Shown one piece after another: positions 1-9,185 of a stretch of DNA of 37,052 nt. Source of the stretch: UBA10427 sp003500135 (GTDB lineage: Bacteria; Bacteroidota; Bacteroidia; Cytophagales; Cyclobacteriaceae); the NCBI GenBank assembly GCA_963966275.1, contig CAWZYQ010000023.1, positions 1 to 37,052 of the forward strand, read 5' to 3'. The number at the start of each line of letters is the position of its first letter. Within the stretch, counting starts at the first letter, position 1. Below the pieces are notes generated by a model. It was not told where the DNA came from. It did no database searches and saw nothing but the letters and a program-made list of their open reading frames with translations. The position numbers and the translations under genes were made by a program.

Positions 1-2
1 TA

Positions 3-30
3 CAAAAAAAAGCGGCGCAAGGGCCGCTTT
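3..30 (-). terminator. Rho-independent terminator of the aconitase gene
   Basis: On the minus strand an 8-bp perfect stem (AAAGCGGC at 23-30, GCCGCTTT at 9-16) with a 6-nt loop is followed by a run of T residues. It lies 26 nt beyond the aconitase stop codon. Confidence 0.85.
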
Positions 31-56
31 AGTGTGATGCTAATTATTCAATATGT

Positions 57-2321
57 CTATGAATGACTTTTTCGAATCAAATTCAACGCCGAACCTGCCT
101 TGAACCATTCGATCTGATTCTCATTGTAGGTATGGTTGGCTTTAATTTCATCCTGGCTGCCATCGGCATGTTTCACTACAATAGTAAGTGGCTTTCCGGG
201 GGCAAATGAATTTAAATCTACCAGATCAAATGTATCGTCTTCCTGAATTTTGTCGTAGTCATCTTCATTGTCAAAAGTCAGTGCCAGCATGCCTTGCTTC
301 TTTAAATTCGTTTCATGTATGCGGGCAAATGATTTTACCAGAACTGCGCGCACTCCGAGGTGTCGCGGCTCCATAGCAGCATGCTCTCTTGAGCTTCCTT
401 CTCCGTAGTTGTGGTCTCCAACCACGATAGTAGGGATGCCTGCTGCCTTGTAGGCCCTCTGAACTTTAGGCACGCTATCATATTCACCGGTAAGCTGATT
501 TTTTACTTTGTCTGTTGCATCGTTGAAAAAGTTTGCAGCGCCGATGAGCATATTGTTGGAGATATTATCGAGATGTCCGCGATATCGTAGCCATGGACCA
601 GCCATAGAAATGTGGTCTGTGGTGCACTTGCCTTTTGCTTTGATCAATAACTTGAGTCCGCTCAAATTATTTCCGTCCCAAGGTTCAAATGGGGTTAATA
701 ACTGTAGTCTTTGACTATCAGGTTTCACTACTACTTGCACTTTACTACCATCTTTAGCAGGGGCCTGGTATCCCGGGTCTTTCACATCAAATCCTTTTTC
801 CGGAAGTTCGTATCCGGTGGGCGGGTCTAGTTTAACCTGTTCGCCTTTTTCATTAACTAATGTGTCGGTAAGCGGGTTAAAGGTCAGGTCTCCGGCTATC
901 GCCATAGCCGTTACCAGTTCAGGTGAGCCCACAAAGGCATGGGTGTTGGGATTACCGTCTGCCCTTTTGGAAAAGTTTCGGTTGAATGAATGAACGATTG
1001 TATTTTTTTCACCCTTAGAAGCGCCTGGGCGATCCCACTGCCCTATACAAGGACCACAGGCATTGGCAAACACCTTGCCTCCGATTTTGTCAAAGGTATC
1101 TATGAATCCGTCTCTTTCGATAGTAAAGCGTACTTGTTCGGATCCCGGTGTAATGGTGAATTCCGACTTAGTTTTCAGGTTTTTATCGACTGCCTGCGTG
1201 GCCAGAGAGGCTGCCCTTGAAATGTCTTCATAGGAAGAATTGGTACATGAACCGATCAATCCCACTTCTACTTTGGTTGGCCAGCCATTTTTTTCGGCCT
1301 CTTCCTTCATTTTTGAAATAGGGGTAGCGCGATCCGGCGTAAATGGGCCATTCAAATGCGGCTCTAAGGTTGACAGGTCGATTTCTATAAGCTGGTCGTA
1401 ATATTGCCCCGGGTTTTCGTAAACTTCTGCATCCGCCCTGAGGTGATCCTTTATAGCATTTGCAGCATCAGCAACATCATCGCGTTCCGTGGCACGAAGA
1501 TAGCGCTCCATTGCCTCATCATAAGGAAAGTTTGAAGTGGTAGCGCCAATTTCAGCGCCCATATTGCATACGGTGCCTTTACCGGTACACGACATCGACT
1601 CTGCGCCTTCTCCAAAATATTCTACTATACATCCTGTACCGCCTTTTACAGTCAATATGCCGGCTACTTTCAATATTACATCTTTGGCTGAAGTCCAGCC
1701 ATTCATTTTTCCGGTAAGCCTTACACCTATCAGTTTCGGGAATTTTAACTCCCAGGCCATTCCTGCCATTACATCTACGGCATCGGCGCCTCCTACGCCC
1801 ACCGCGACCATTCCTAAGCCACCGGCATTTACGGTGTGTGAGTCCGTACCGATCATCATGCCTCCGGGAAAAGCATAGTTCTCAAGTACCACCTGGTGGA
1901 TAATTCCGGCGCCGGGTTTCCAAAAACCTATTCCGTATTTATTGGAAACGGAGGACAAAAAGTTATAAACCTCATTATTCTTATTAAGGGCTTCCTGCAG
2001 GTCTTTATCGGCTCCTATTTTAGCCAAAATCAGATGGTCGGCGTGAACCGTTGAAGGAACCGCAGCCTTGTCTTTACCAGCCTGCATAAATTGCAAAAGG
2101 GCCATTTGTGCTGTTGCGTCCTGCATGGCTACGCGGTCAGGCGCAAAATCAACATATGACACACCTCTTTTACACTCCTCTTGAGGCGTTCCTTCATACA
2201 AATGCGAATAGAGAATTTTTTCAGTGAGTGTTAAAGGTCGGTTCAGAATGTCGCGGGCTTTGCTTATTCTTTCACCCATCCGGGCATATACGCCTTTTAT
2301 CATATCGATATCGAATGCCAT
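57..2321 (-). CDS. acn: Aconitate hydratase, mitochondrial-type
   Basis: The enzyme isomerises citrate to isocitrate through cis-aconitate in the cytoplasmic TCA cycle. The [4Fe-4S] cysteines are visible as Cys359 (GSCTNSS) and Cys422/Cys425 (ACGPCIGQ), with the same spacing as mitochondrial aconitase. The C-terminal swivel domain carries the substrate-binding GEGSSREHAA motif. The length of 754 residues fits the mitochondrial-type family rather than the roughly 890-residue AcnA type. I chose the start at MAFDIDM. An in-frame ATG 14 codons upstream (2363) would add residues the family lacks and lies inside a candidate -7 promoter box. The gene stands alone, divergent from the respiratory operon and followed by its own terminator. 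The identification is secure; the symbol is the generic one. Confidence 0.96.
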   Translation of the reverse strand: MAFDIDMIKGVYARMGERISKARDILNRPLTLTEKILYSHLYEGTPQEECKRGVSYVDFAPDRVAMQDATAQMALLQFMQAGKDKAAVPSTVHADHLILAKIGADKDLQEALNKNNEVYNFLSSVSNKYGIGFWKPGAGIIHQVVLENYAFPGGMMIGTDSHTVNAGGLGMVAVGVGGADAVDVMAGMAWELKFPKLIGVRLTGKMNGWTSAKDVILKVAGILTVKGGTGCIVEYFGEGAESMSCTGKGTVCNMGAEIGATTSNFPYDEAMERYLRATERDDVADAANAIKDHLRADAEVYENPGQYYDQLIEIDLSTLEPHLNGPFTPDRATPISKMKEEAEKNGWPTKVEVGLIGSCTNSSYEDISRAASLATQAVDKNLKTKSEFTITPGSEQVRFTIERDGFIDTFDKIGGKVFANACGPCIGQWDRPGASKGEKNTIVHSFNRNFSKRADGNPNTHAFVGSPELVTAMAIAGDLTFNPLTDTLVNEKGEQVKLDPPTGYELPEKGFDVKDPGYQAPAKDGSKVQVVVKPDSQRLQLLTPFEPWDGNNLSGLKLLIKAKGKCTTDHISMAGPWLRYRGHLDNISNNMLIGAANFFNDATDKVKNQLTGEYDSVPKVQRAYKAAGIPTIVVGDHNYGEGSSREHAAMEPRHLGVRAVLVKSFARIHETNLKKQGMLALTFDNEDDYDKIQEDDTFDLVDLNSFAPGKPLTIVVKHADGSQDEIKANHTYNENQIEWFKAGSALNLIRKSHS

Positions 2322-2360
2322 GATTGTAGTTTTACGGTTAACATTTGCTTTCAGGAAATG

Positions 2361-2368
2361 CAAATCTA
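2361..2368 (-). promoter_or_regulatory. Candidate -7 element of the acn promoter
   Basis: Read on the minus strand this is TAGATTTG, a full match to the Bacteroidota -7 consensus TAnnTTTG. It would start transcription about 30 nt before the chosen aconitase start. No TTG-type -33 element is found at the usual 17-23 nt spacing, so confidence is modest. Confidence 0.4.
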
Positions 2369-2745
2369 AAAAACTCAGGATATTTTAGCGTAATTTCGCC
2401 AGACAATTGTTACTAAATTCAAATTCATCATTTTTACTACCCTCAATTTTTGCTTTGGTAAGCTTCTATTGATAATTTTCAATTTCTGAAATTTTATTCG
2501 ATTTAATTGTAAATATCGCACTTAAAGGTGGAATCAATATGTATTCTTATGAAATAATTAATCTCAAACGAGGGCAAAACAAATATCATCAACAATGATT
2601 TAAACCATTGTATGTCTAAAGCATTTTATTATTTAAAATGTTTCTAAATTAAGTGCTAGGGGTGCATTAATGCGTTCCCAGATACGAAAAGGGCTTAGAA
2701 AACGTTGCAAAAGGCCTTTTTAGTTTGTGATGCATAATTTAATTG

Positions 2746-2776
2746 TTTGAAATCAAAAAGCTGCATATTAGATTTG
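2746..2776 (+). promoter_or_regulatory. Promoter of the ACIII-cytochrome oxidase operon
   Basis: TTTG at 2746-2749 and TAGATTTG at 2769-2776 are separated by 19 nt. This matches the -33/-7 pattern used by the Bacteroidota primary sigma factor. The predicted start near 2783 leaves a leader of about 50 nt before actA. No other plus-strand pair this good was found in the intergenic region. Confidence 0.65.
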
Positions 2777-2832
2777 TGGCTTCAATAAGCGACCATAAAA
2801 AATTCGTTGCCTGAAAAGTAAAGATTAAATCA

Positions 2833-4095
2833 ATGACAAAGACGGTTTGCAGGATATTTAGTTTTATTTTGATCGCCGCTGGTATGACACTGGGCGACTC
2901 AGTGGCACAAGACAATGCGGAAAACGCCATCCCTACTGATGAAAGCGTCATTTCAAATGGCAAAACATTGTTTGAAAACAACTGTGCAGTATGTCATGCT
3001 GTGCACGAACAGGTGGTGGGGCCTGCGTTGAAAGATGTTCATGAGAGAAGGCCATTGCCCTGGCTCAAGGGTTTTATTATCAATTCTCAAAAGGTTATTC
3101 AAAGCGGCGACGAGTATGCCGTTGAGCTTTATAATGAGTACAACAAAACTGAAATGCCGTCCTTCGACTATTCAGATGATGAGGTACTTTCGATTCTCGC
3201 ATACATAAAACAGGAGTCTGAAAAAGCCCCGGTAGAAGAGACAGCTGCTGCCGATGCCGGCGCCGGTGCGGTAGCCACTCAAGCCGCTGATCCACTTTCA
3301 TCTACCTATGTAATGGTCATATTGTTTGCACTGCTCATAGTGCTTGTACTCATTCTGGTAGTCCTCGCGGTTTTAATTTCTGTTTTAACAAAATATCTGA
3401 AGCAAAAAGATGGTCTTGATGAATCCGACCATGAAATTGTAGACCAGAAGATTAACGTCCTAAAAATTGTTAAAAGCCCGGGTTTTATCTGGTTCTTCGC
3501 TTTTCTATTCACTGCCATTGCCGTGAAATCGGTTTTAGATGGCATGTATTCTATAGGTGTTCAGGAAGGATATGCCCCAACACAGCCTATCGCATTTTCA
3601 CATAAACTTCACGCCGGGCAGTATAGTATCGAGTGTCAATACTGCCACACAGGTGTTATGGAAAGTAAATCGGCCAATATTCCTTCGCCTAACATTTGTA
3701 TGAATTGCCATTCTATGATTCAGAATATTGAAGGGGAATCAGGTGTTTCCGCAGAAATCCAAAAAATATATGATGCGGTGGAAAACAATCAGCCTATAGA
3801 GTGGATCCGTGTGCACAATTTGCCTGACCTGGCATATTTCAATCACGCACAGCACTATGCAGTGGGAGGCATTGAATGTCAAACCTGTCATGGCCCGATA
3901 GAAGAAATGGAGGTTGTACAGCAACACGCCAACCTGACTATGGGTTGGTGTATCAATTGCCACCGCGAAACGGAGGTTAATGCCAAAGACAATGCCTATT
4001 ACGATAAATTGGTTGAATTGCACTCTGCAGAAGGTAAATTACCTATGACGGTAGAAGAAGTAGGTGGTTTAGAGTGTGCCAAATGTCATTATTAA
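2833..4095 (+). CDS. actA: Alternative complex III subunit ActA, multihaem cytochrome c
   Basis: ActA passes electrons outward from ActB toward ActE on the periplasmic face of the quinol-oxidising complex. The protein has a signal peptide (residues 1-26) and an N-terminal monohaem cytochrome c domain with CAVCH at 51-55 and a likely Met108 ligand. A membrane segment at about 159-186 and a second at about 218-236 follow. The C-terminal cytochrome c3-like domain has five CXXCH motifs (268, 289, 349, 373, 415), the last two residues from the end of the chain. The family core is described as pentahaem, so the N-terminal sixth motif is an added domain. It is the first gene of the operon, 27 nt before actB. 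Identification rests on haem pattern and synteny and is firm. Confidence 0.93.
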   Translation: MTKTVCRIFSFILIAAGMTLGDSVAQDNAENAIPTDESVISNGKTLFENNCAVCHAVHEQVVGPALKDVHERRPLPWLKGFIINSQKVIQSGDEYAVELYNEYNKTEMPSFDYSDDEVLSILAYIKQESEKAPVEETAAADAGAGAVATQAADPLSSTYVMVILFALLIVLVLILVVLAVLISVLTKYLKQKDGLDESDHEIVDQKINVLKIVKSPGFIWFFAFLFTAIAVKSVLDGMYSIGVQEGYAPTQPIAFSHKLHAGQYSIECQYCHTGVMESKSANIPSPNICMNCHSMIQNIEGESGVSAEIQKIYDAVENNQPIEWIRVHNLPDLAYFNHAQHYAVGGIECQTCHGPIEEMEVVQQHANLTMGWCINCHRETEVNAKDNAYYDKLVELHSAEGKLPMTVEEVGGLECAKCHY

Positions 4096-4122
4096 TTATT
4101 GTAGAGAATTCTATAAGGATAT

Positions 4123-7100
4123 ATGAAAAGCAATAAAAAGCAGTATTGGAAAGGGTTGGAACAGTTGAAAAACGACCCTGAATTTGTCAAATACGCTGAT
4201 AAAGAATTTCCGGAATATTTGCCCACAAATGAAAATTCAGAAGGAGGTTCTTCCAGAAGGGACTTTCTGAAAATGATGGGTTTTGGTCTGGCAGCAGCTT
4301 CTTTGGCAGCTTGCGAAGCGCCTGTCAGAAAAGCTATACCTTATCTGAACAAACCGGTTGATGTTGACCCGGGTATTCCGAACTATTATGCTTCCACTTT
4401 TATGAATGGTGGCGATTACTGCAGTGTGGTTGTAAAAACCAGGGAAGGTCGCCCGATAAAAGTAGAAGGAAATAGTAAATCACCGATCTCAAAAGGTAAA
4501 ACTTCCGCCAGGGTGGAAGCATCTGTTTTATCGCTTTATGACCAGGAAAGGCTCACTGATCCTCAAATAGGCGATCAAAAAGTTTCCTGGCAGGATCTTG
4601 ATAACCAGGTGAAAACAAAACTGGAAAGCATAGCCTCTTCAGGCGGGCAGACCAGAATTGTTACCAAAACCATCATTAGTCCATCCACTAAGGCAGCCCT
4701 AGCGGCATTTCAGGAAAGGTACCCTAACATCGAAGTGGTAACTTATGATGCAATAAGCGTCTCTGGAATGTTGAGGGCCAATGAAATGACATTTGGTAAA
4801 CGGGCATTGCCAACATATCATTTTGACAAAGCCAAAACTATCGTTTCATTTTCTGCCGATTTTATCGGCACGTGGATTAACCCCACCCAATTCGCAGCTG
4901 ATTTCGCCAAAACCCGCAAGGTAAAGGCCGAAAAGCTCGATATGTCCCGGCTTTTTGTTATCGAATCAAACCTTTCGCTCACAGGAGCCAATGCCGACTA
5001 CCGGCTTCCGGTGAAACCATCGAAAGAAGGATTAATAGTCGCCGACCTTTACAATGCCGTAGCCAGCAAAGCAGGCGCTGCCACTCTCGGTACACCAAAG
5101 TCTGGCAACGAAGCTTTTGTTAAAAGGATGGCAGAAGACCTATGGAATGCCAAAGGAAGTTCTCTTGTCGTTTCAGGAAGTAACGATACCGCCATACAAG
5201 TGATCGTAAACGCTATCAACGACCTGCTGGGCGCTTATGGCAATACAGTAGATATGAACGTTAGCGCCTATTACAAACAAGGTGATGATGAAGCGATGAC
5301 CAAATTTGTTAATGACTTATCGGCCGGTCAAATTGATGGTGTTATTTTCTACAATTGCAACCCTGTTTACGATCATCCTTTAGGAAGTAAAATTAAGGAA
5401 GGAATTGGCAAGGCGAATTTAAAGCTTTCCACTTCGGAAAGGCTTGATGAGACAGCATCGCTGGCAGAATATATCGCGCCTGACAACCATTATCTTGAAT
5501 CCTGGAATGATGCAATGCCCGTAGACGGACACTATAGTCTTGCACAACCAACTATAAGGAACTTATTCAATACGCGACAGGCACAGGATTCTTTCCTGAA
5601 CTGGGCGGGTGTAAAGGAATCCTATTACGATTTTATTAGAAACTATTGGCAGGAAAACATTTTTGCCCAACAGTCAAGCGAGCTGTTATTTGACACATTT
5701 TGGGATAAATGCCTATATGACGGTGTTTACCAATTGTCATTCGAAAACCCGGGGGCCGTTTCTTTCCAGGCTGATATAAGTACTGCAGGAGCAGCCATTG
5801 GCCGACGATATAAAAACGATAACCAGGAGATGGAACTCGTTATGTATGAAAAGATCGGGCTCGGCGATGGATCTGAGGCAAACAACCCCTGGTTGCAGGA
5901 AATGCCGGATCCAATATCCAAAGCGTGCTGGGACAACTACCTGACGGTTAGTCAAAAATGGGCAGCCGGGAATGGTGTAACCATGGTGGAAAGCAAAACG
6001 GTTCTGGCCACACTTACGGTAGGTGATCAATCGATAAAATTACCTGTTCTGGTACAACCGGGCCAGGCAGAAGGTACAATGGGCCTGGCCATAGGTTATG
6101 GTCGTGAAAAGGCAGGAAAAGTAGCGAATGGCGTCGGTGTGAATGCGTATCCATTTATGACGATGGATAAAGGAACAGCGTACATGATCGCCAACAATGT
6201 GAAAGTTGAGGTAAGTGGAGAATCATACCAAATTGCACAAACACAAACCCACCACACATTTATGAATCGTGAGTTTGTGGTGCAGGAGGGTACACTCTCT
6301 GAATATAAAGAAGACCCGTCTTCCGTTACCCACCACCCGAGAATTGCGGCCTCAAATGCCCTGGAAGAAAAACTAGGTGAGACAACGATTGACGGATTCG
6401 TAAGACCAGGCGTGGTATCGTTGTGGGAAGGTCACGCGTATCCGAATCACCACTGGGCCATGGCTATTGACCTCAATAGCTGTACTGGTTGTGGGGCATG
6501 TACAATCTCTTGCCAGGCTGAAAACAATGTGCCGGTTGTAGGGCGTGAGGAAGTACTCAACAGAAGGGAAATGCACTGGATCAGAATCGACCGGTACTAT
6601 AGCAGCCCGGAGAGCGCTGATAGCATGGCAGATCTGGAAAAAGCAGCGGACAATCCGGAGGTGACCTTCATGCCGATGCTTTGCCAGCAGTGTAATAATG
6701 CACCATGTGAAACCGTATGCCCGGTGGCAGCGACTACTCACAGTACTGAAGGGTTGAACCAAATGACGTATAACCGTTGTATCGGTACCAGGTATTGTGC
6801 CAACAACTGTCCTTACAAAGTACGACGATTCAACTGGTTTAAGTATCACGATAACGAGAAATTTGCCGATAACACTTCAATGAACAACGACCTGGGTAAA
6901 ATGGTACTCAACCCGGATGTAACCGTTCGTTCGAGGGGAGTAATGGAAAAGTGTACTTTCTGTGTACAAAGAATTCAATATGGTAAGCTTGAAGCCAAGA
7001 AAGACGGCAGAAGGCCTGATGACGGTGACATCAATACTGCCTGTGCCAGCGCCTGTCCTTCTGAAGCCATAGTATTCGGTGACCTTAAAAACCCTGACAG

Positions 7101-7251
7101 TAAAGTTTCACAAATGTTGAAATTCGAAGATAAGGGAGACTATCAGGAAGTAAAGGAAGAAAGGGCATACCATGTTCTTGAAGAAATCAATGTGAAGCCA
7201 AATATCTGGTATTTCACCAAAATCAGAAATAAAGAAGAAAACTTAGCATAA
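4123..7251 (+). CDS. actB: Alternative complex III subunit ActB, iron-sulfur protein
   Basis: ActB is the large periplasmic subunit of alternative complex III. Its N-terminal half resembles a molybdopterin oxidoreductase but in the family holds no molybdenum cofactor. Its C-terminal part carries the iron-sulfur relay. A twin-arginine signal (SSRRDFLK, Arg45-46) runs into a lipobox-like SLAAC, making Cys64 a likely lipidation site. Fifteen ferredoxin-type cysteines are seen (787/790/793/797, 854/857/862/866, 886/892/896, 944/947, 974/978). That number fits three [4Fe-4S] clusters plus one [3Fe-4S], as known for the complex. Its 1042 residues are normal for the fused form. It lies between actA and actC with short gaps. 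Confidence 0.95.
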   Translation: MKSNKKQYWKGLEQLKNDPEFVKYADKEFPEYLPTNENSEGGSSRRDFLKMMGFGLAAASLAACEAPVRKAIPYLNKPVDVDPGIPNYYASTFMNGGDYCSVVVKTREGRPIKVEGNSKSPISKGKTSARVEASVLSLYDQERLTDPQIGDQKVSWQDLDNQVKTKLESIASSGGQTRIVTKTIISPSTKAALAAFQERYPNIEVVTYDAISVSGMLRANEMTFGKRALPTYHFDKAKTIVSFSADFIGTWINPTQFAADFAKTRKVKAEKLDMSRLFVIESNLSLTGANADYRLPVKPSKEGLIVADLYNAVASKAGAATLGTPKSGNEAFVKRMAEDLWNAKGSSLVVSGSNDTAIQVIVNAINDLLGAYGNTVDMNVSAYYKQGDDEAMTKFVNDLSAGQIDGVIFYNCNPVYDHPLGSKIKEGIGKANLKLSTSERLDETASLAEYIAPDNHYLESWNDAMPVDGHYSLAQPTIRNLFNTRQAQDSFLNWAGVKESYYDFIRNYWQENIFAQQSSELLFDTFWDKCLYDGVYQLSFENPGAVSFQADISTAGAAIGRRYKNDNQEMELVMYEKIGLGDGSEANNPWLQEMPDPISKACWDNYLTVSQKWAAGNGVTMVESKTVLATLTVGDQSIKLPVLVQPGQAEGTMGLAIGYGREKAGKVANGVGVNAYPFMTMDKGTAYMIANNVKVEVSGESYQIAQTQTHHTFMNREFVVQEGTLSEYKEDPSSVTHHPRIAASNALEEKLGETTIDGFVRPGVVSLWEGHAYPNHHWAMAIDLNSCTGCGACTISCQAENNVPVVGREEVLNRREMHWIRIDRYYSSPESADSMADLEKAADNPEVTFMPMLCQQCNNAPCETVCPVAATTHSTEGLNQMTYNRCIGTRYCANNCPYKVRRFNWFKYHDNEKFADNTSMNNDLGKMVLNPDVTVRSRGVMEKCTFCVQRIQYGKLEAKKDGRRPDDGDINTACASACPSEAIVFGDLKNPDSKVSQMLKFEDKGDYQEVKEERAYHVLEEINVKPNIWYFTKIRNKEENLA

Positions 7252-7269
7252 ATTCGATAGACAGCTTTT

Positions 7270-8643
7270 ATGGAAGTAGTTGCATCAGTAAGAAAACCTT
7301 TGGTAACCGGCGGCAAGACCCTCGGTGATGTTACAGACGACATTTGTACCAGGGTAGAAGCCGCACCGCCAAAGACATGGTTGCTGGCATTGGCCACCTC
7401 TATTGCCGTATTATTGGCAGGAACAGTAGCTGTTTTTATGACAGCATGGGAAGGTATTGGCGTTTGGGGCCTAAACAAAACCATTGGTTGGGCCTGGGAT
7501 ATCACCAACTTCGTGTGGTGGGTCGGAATTGGTCACGCGGGAACGCTGATCTCTGCCATCTTGCTTTTATTCCGACAAAAGTGGAGAATGTCCATTAACC
7601 GCTCTGCGGAAGCCATGACCATTTTTGCCGTAATCTGTGCGGCATTTTTTCCATTGATCCACATGGGTCGCCTTTGGGTGGGGGCCTACTGGGTACTTCC
7701 ACTACCCAACACCTTTGGGTCACTTTGGGTGAACTTCAACAGCCCCCTCTTATGGGATGTGTTCGCAATTACGACTTATTTCACTGTCTCACTTGTTTTC
7801 TGGTATGTCGGGCTTATCCCTGATTTTGCCACAATTCGCGACCGCGCGACCAATAAAATTTCAAAGCTTGCTTATGGTGCATTGAGTTTTGGTTGGACAG
7901 GTGCAGCAAAAGATTGGTCAAGATACGAAACAGTTTCCCTGATATTGGCCGGTTTGGCTACGCCACTCGTACTTTCAGTACACACTATTGTATCATTTGA
8001 CTTCGCTACATCTGTAATTCCGGGATGGCATACCACGATCTTCCCACCATATTTCGTTGCAGGAGCTATTTTCTCCGGCTTTGCCATGGTGCTTACACTC
8101 TTGATCATTGCACGAAAGGTGTACAATCTCGAAGATTATATCACCATCACCCATATCGAATACATGAATATTATCATCATAGTGACGGGTTCGATCGTGG
8201 GTATAGCCTATTTAACTGAGTTGTTCATCGCTTGGTATTCAGGGGTGCCTGCCGAGCAATATGCCTTCTTGAACAGGGCCACCGGCCCTTATTGGTGGGC
8301 TTACTGGACCATGATGACTTGTAATGTGATATCGCCTCAGTTGTTCTGGATCAAAAAGATCCGAACCAGCCTGGTGGCCTCTTTCATATTATCTATTGTA
8401 GTAAATATTGGTATGTGGTTTGAGCGTTTTGTGATCATTGTGACGTCATTGCACAGGGATTATATTCCTTCAAGCTGGGCAATGTTCTATCCAACCATCT
8501 ATGATGTAGGGGATTACTTGTTCACTTTCGGGTTGTTCTTCACATGCTTCTTCCTTTTTGCCAAATTTTTCCCGGTGATCAATATGGCAGAGGTAAAAAG
8601 TATCATAAAAGTACATACTACCATTAATAAAGCAGAAAAATAA
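7270..8643 (+). CDS. actC: Alternative complex III subunit ActC, NrfD/PsrC-like quinol-binding membrane protein
   Basis: A 457-residue polytopic membrane protein with about ten hydrophobic segments, of the NrfD/PsrC family. In alternative complex III this subunit binds the quinol and sits under the ActB iron-sulfur domain. Typical family features are the WWVGIGHAGTLISAILLLFR segment near residues 80-100 and the HMGRLWVGAYW stretch soon after. Its stop codon TAA overlaps the actD start codon by one base, which indicates translational coupling. Assignment rests on family resemblance and on its fixed place between actB and actD. Confidence 0.94.
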   Translation: MEVVASVRKPLVTGGKTLGDVTDDICTRVEAAPPKTWLLALATSIAVLLAGTVAVFMTAWEGIGVWGLNKTIGWAWDITNFVWWVGIGHAGTLISAILLLFRQKWRMSINRSAEAMTIFAVICAAFFPLIHMGRLWVGAYWVLPLPNTFGSLWVNFNSPLLWDVFAITTYFTVSLVFWYVGLIPDFATIRDRATNKISKLAYGALSFGWTGAAKDWSRYETVSLILAGLATPLVLSVHTIVSFDFATSVIPGWHTTIFPPYFVAGAIFSGFAMVLTLLIIARKVYNLEDYITITHIEYMNIIIIVTGSIVGIAYLTELFIAWYSGVPAEQYAFLNRATGPYWWAYWTMMTCNVISPQLFWIKKIRTSLVASFILSIVVNIGMWFERFVIIVTSLHRDYIPSSWAMFYPTIYDVGDYLFTFGLFFTCFFLFAKFFPVINMAEVKSIIKVHTTINKAEK

Positions 8644-9170
8644 TGGAAGCAGGAAAAAATTACATAGTAGGTGTATTTAGCGATGAGGACGTGCTGATGA
8701 AAGCGATCAAGCACATTCGCTCCAACGATGTGAAAATTGATGAGGTTTATTCGCCTTTTCCTGTTCACGGTATTGACGAAGCGCTTGGTTATAAAAGATC
8801 AAGATTGTCCATAGTCGCCTTTTTGTTTGGCCTTACAGGAACTACACTGGCTTTGACCATGCAATTTTGGATGATGGGTGTCGATTGGCCAATGATCATC
8901 GGCGGTAAAAATTTCGCCGCACTGCCGACTTTCATCCCCATCACATTCGAATTAACGGTACTGTTAAGTGCACTTGGAATGGTGGCTACGTTTTTCCTGG
9001 TCAGCAACCTGAAGCCTTACAAAAAGCCGAGAATATTCGATGTCAGAATTACCAACGATAAGCACGTTGTGGCAGTGGATATGGCTAAAAATCCACTTGA
9101 CAAATCCGCTATCGAGTCCGTATTAAAAGGAAGTGGGGCAGAAGAGGTAAATGAAAAAGTATTTGAATAA
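8643..9170 (+). CDS. actD: Alternative complex III subunit ActD (DUF3341)
   Basis: A 175-residue protein with a soluble N-terminal part beginning GVFSDEDVLMKAIKHIR, then two membrane segments near residues 56-78 and 98-121, and a soluble C-terminal tail. This is the DUF3341 layout of ActD, which interacts with ActC and ActB on the membrane and binds no cofactor. The start overlaps the actC stop by one base. Length and position are normal. Confidence 0.92.
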   Translation: MEAGKNYIVGVFSDEDVLMKAIKHIRSNDVKIDEVYSPFPVHGIDEALGYKRSRLSIVAFLFGLTGTTLALTMQFWMMGVDWPMIIGGKNFAALPTFIPITFELTVLLSALGMVATFFLVSNLKPYKKPRIFDVRITNDKHVVAVDMAKNPLDKSAIESVLKGSGAEEVNEKVFE

Positions 9171-9185
9171 TAAATCCATCCAACG

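Larger units (their letters stand above)
2322..2832. other. Divergent intergenic region between acn and actA
   Basis: This AT-rich stretch of about 510 nt has no credible gene; short reading frames in it have no family resemblance. It holds the actA promoter at 2746-2776 and a candidate acn -7 box at 2361-2368. A hairpin-capable AAAAGG...CCTTTTTA sequence at 2687-2721 could be a leftover terminator or an attenuator, but its pairing is ambiguous because AAAAGGCCTTTT is itself a palindrome. Confidence 0.6.

Noticed and set aside
2686..2722. A hairpin with AAAAGG and CCTTTT arms as a terminator or attenuator before actA
   Set aside because: The stem is short, the loop is large and the second arm is itself a palindrome, so no single fold is convincing; it also lies upstream of the predicted transcription start.
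2739..2981. An 80-codon minus-strand frame across the actA promoter
   Set aside because: It overlaps the promoter and the actA signal-peptide region and has no recognisable family features.
6373..6849. A 158-codon minus-strand frame inside actB
   Set aside because: It is antisense to the conserved ferredoxin domains, which explains its length through codon bias on the other strand.
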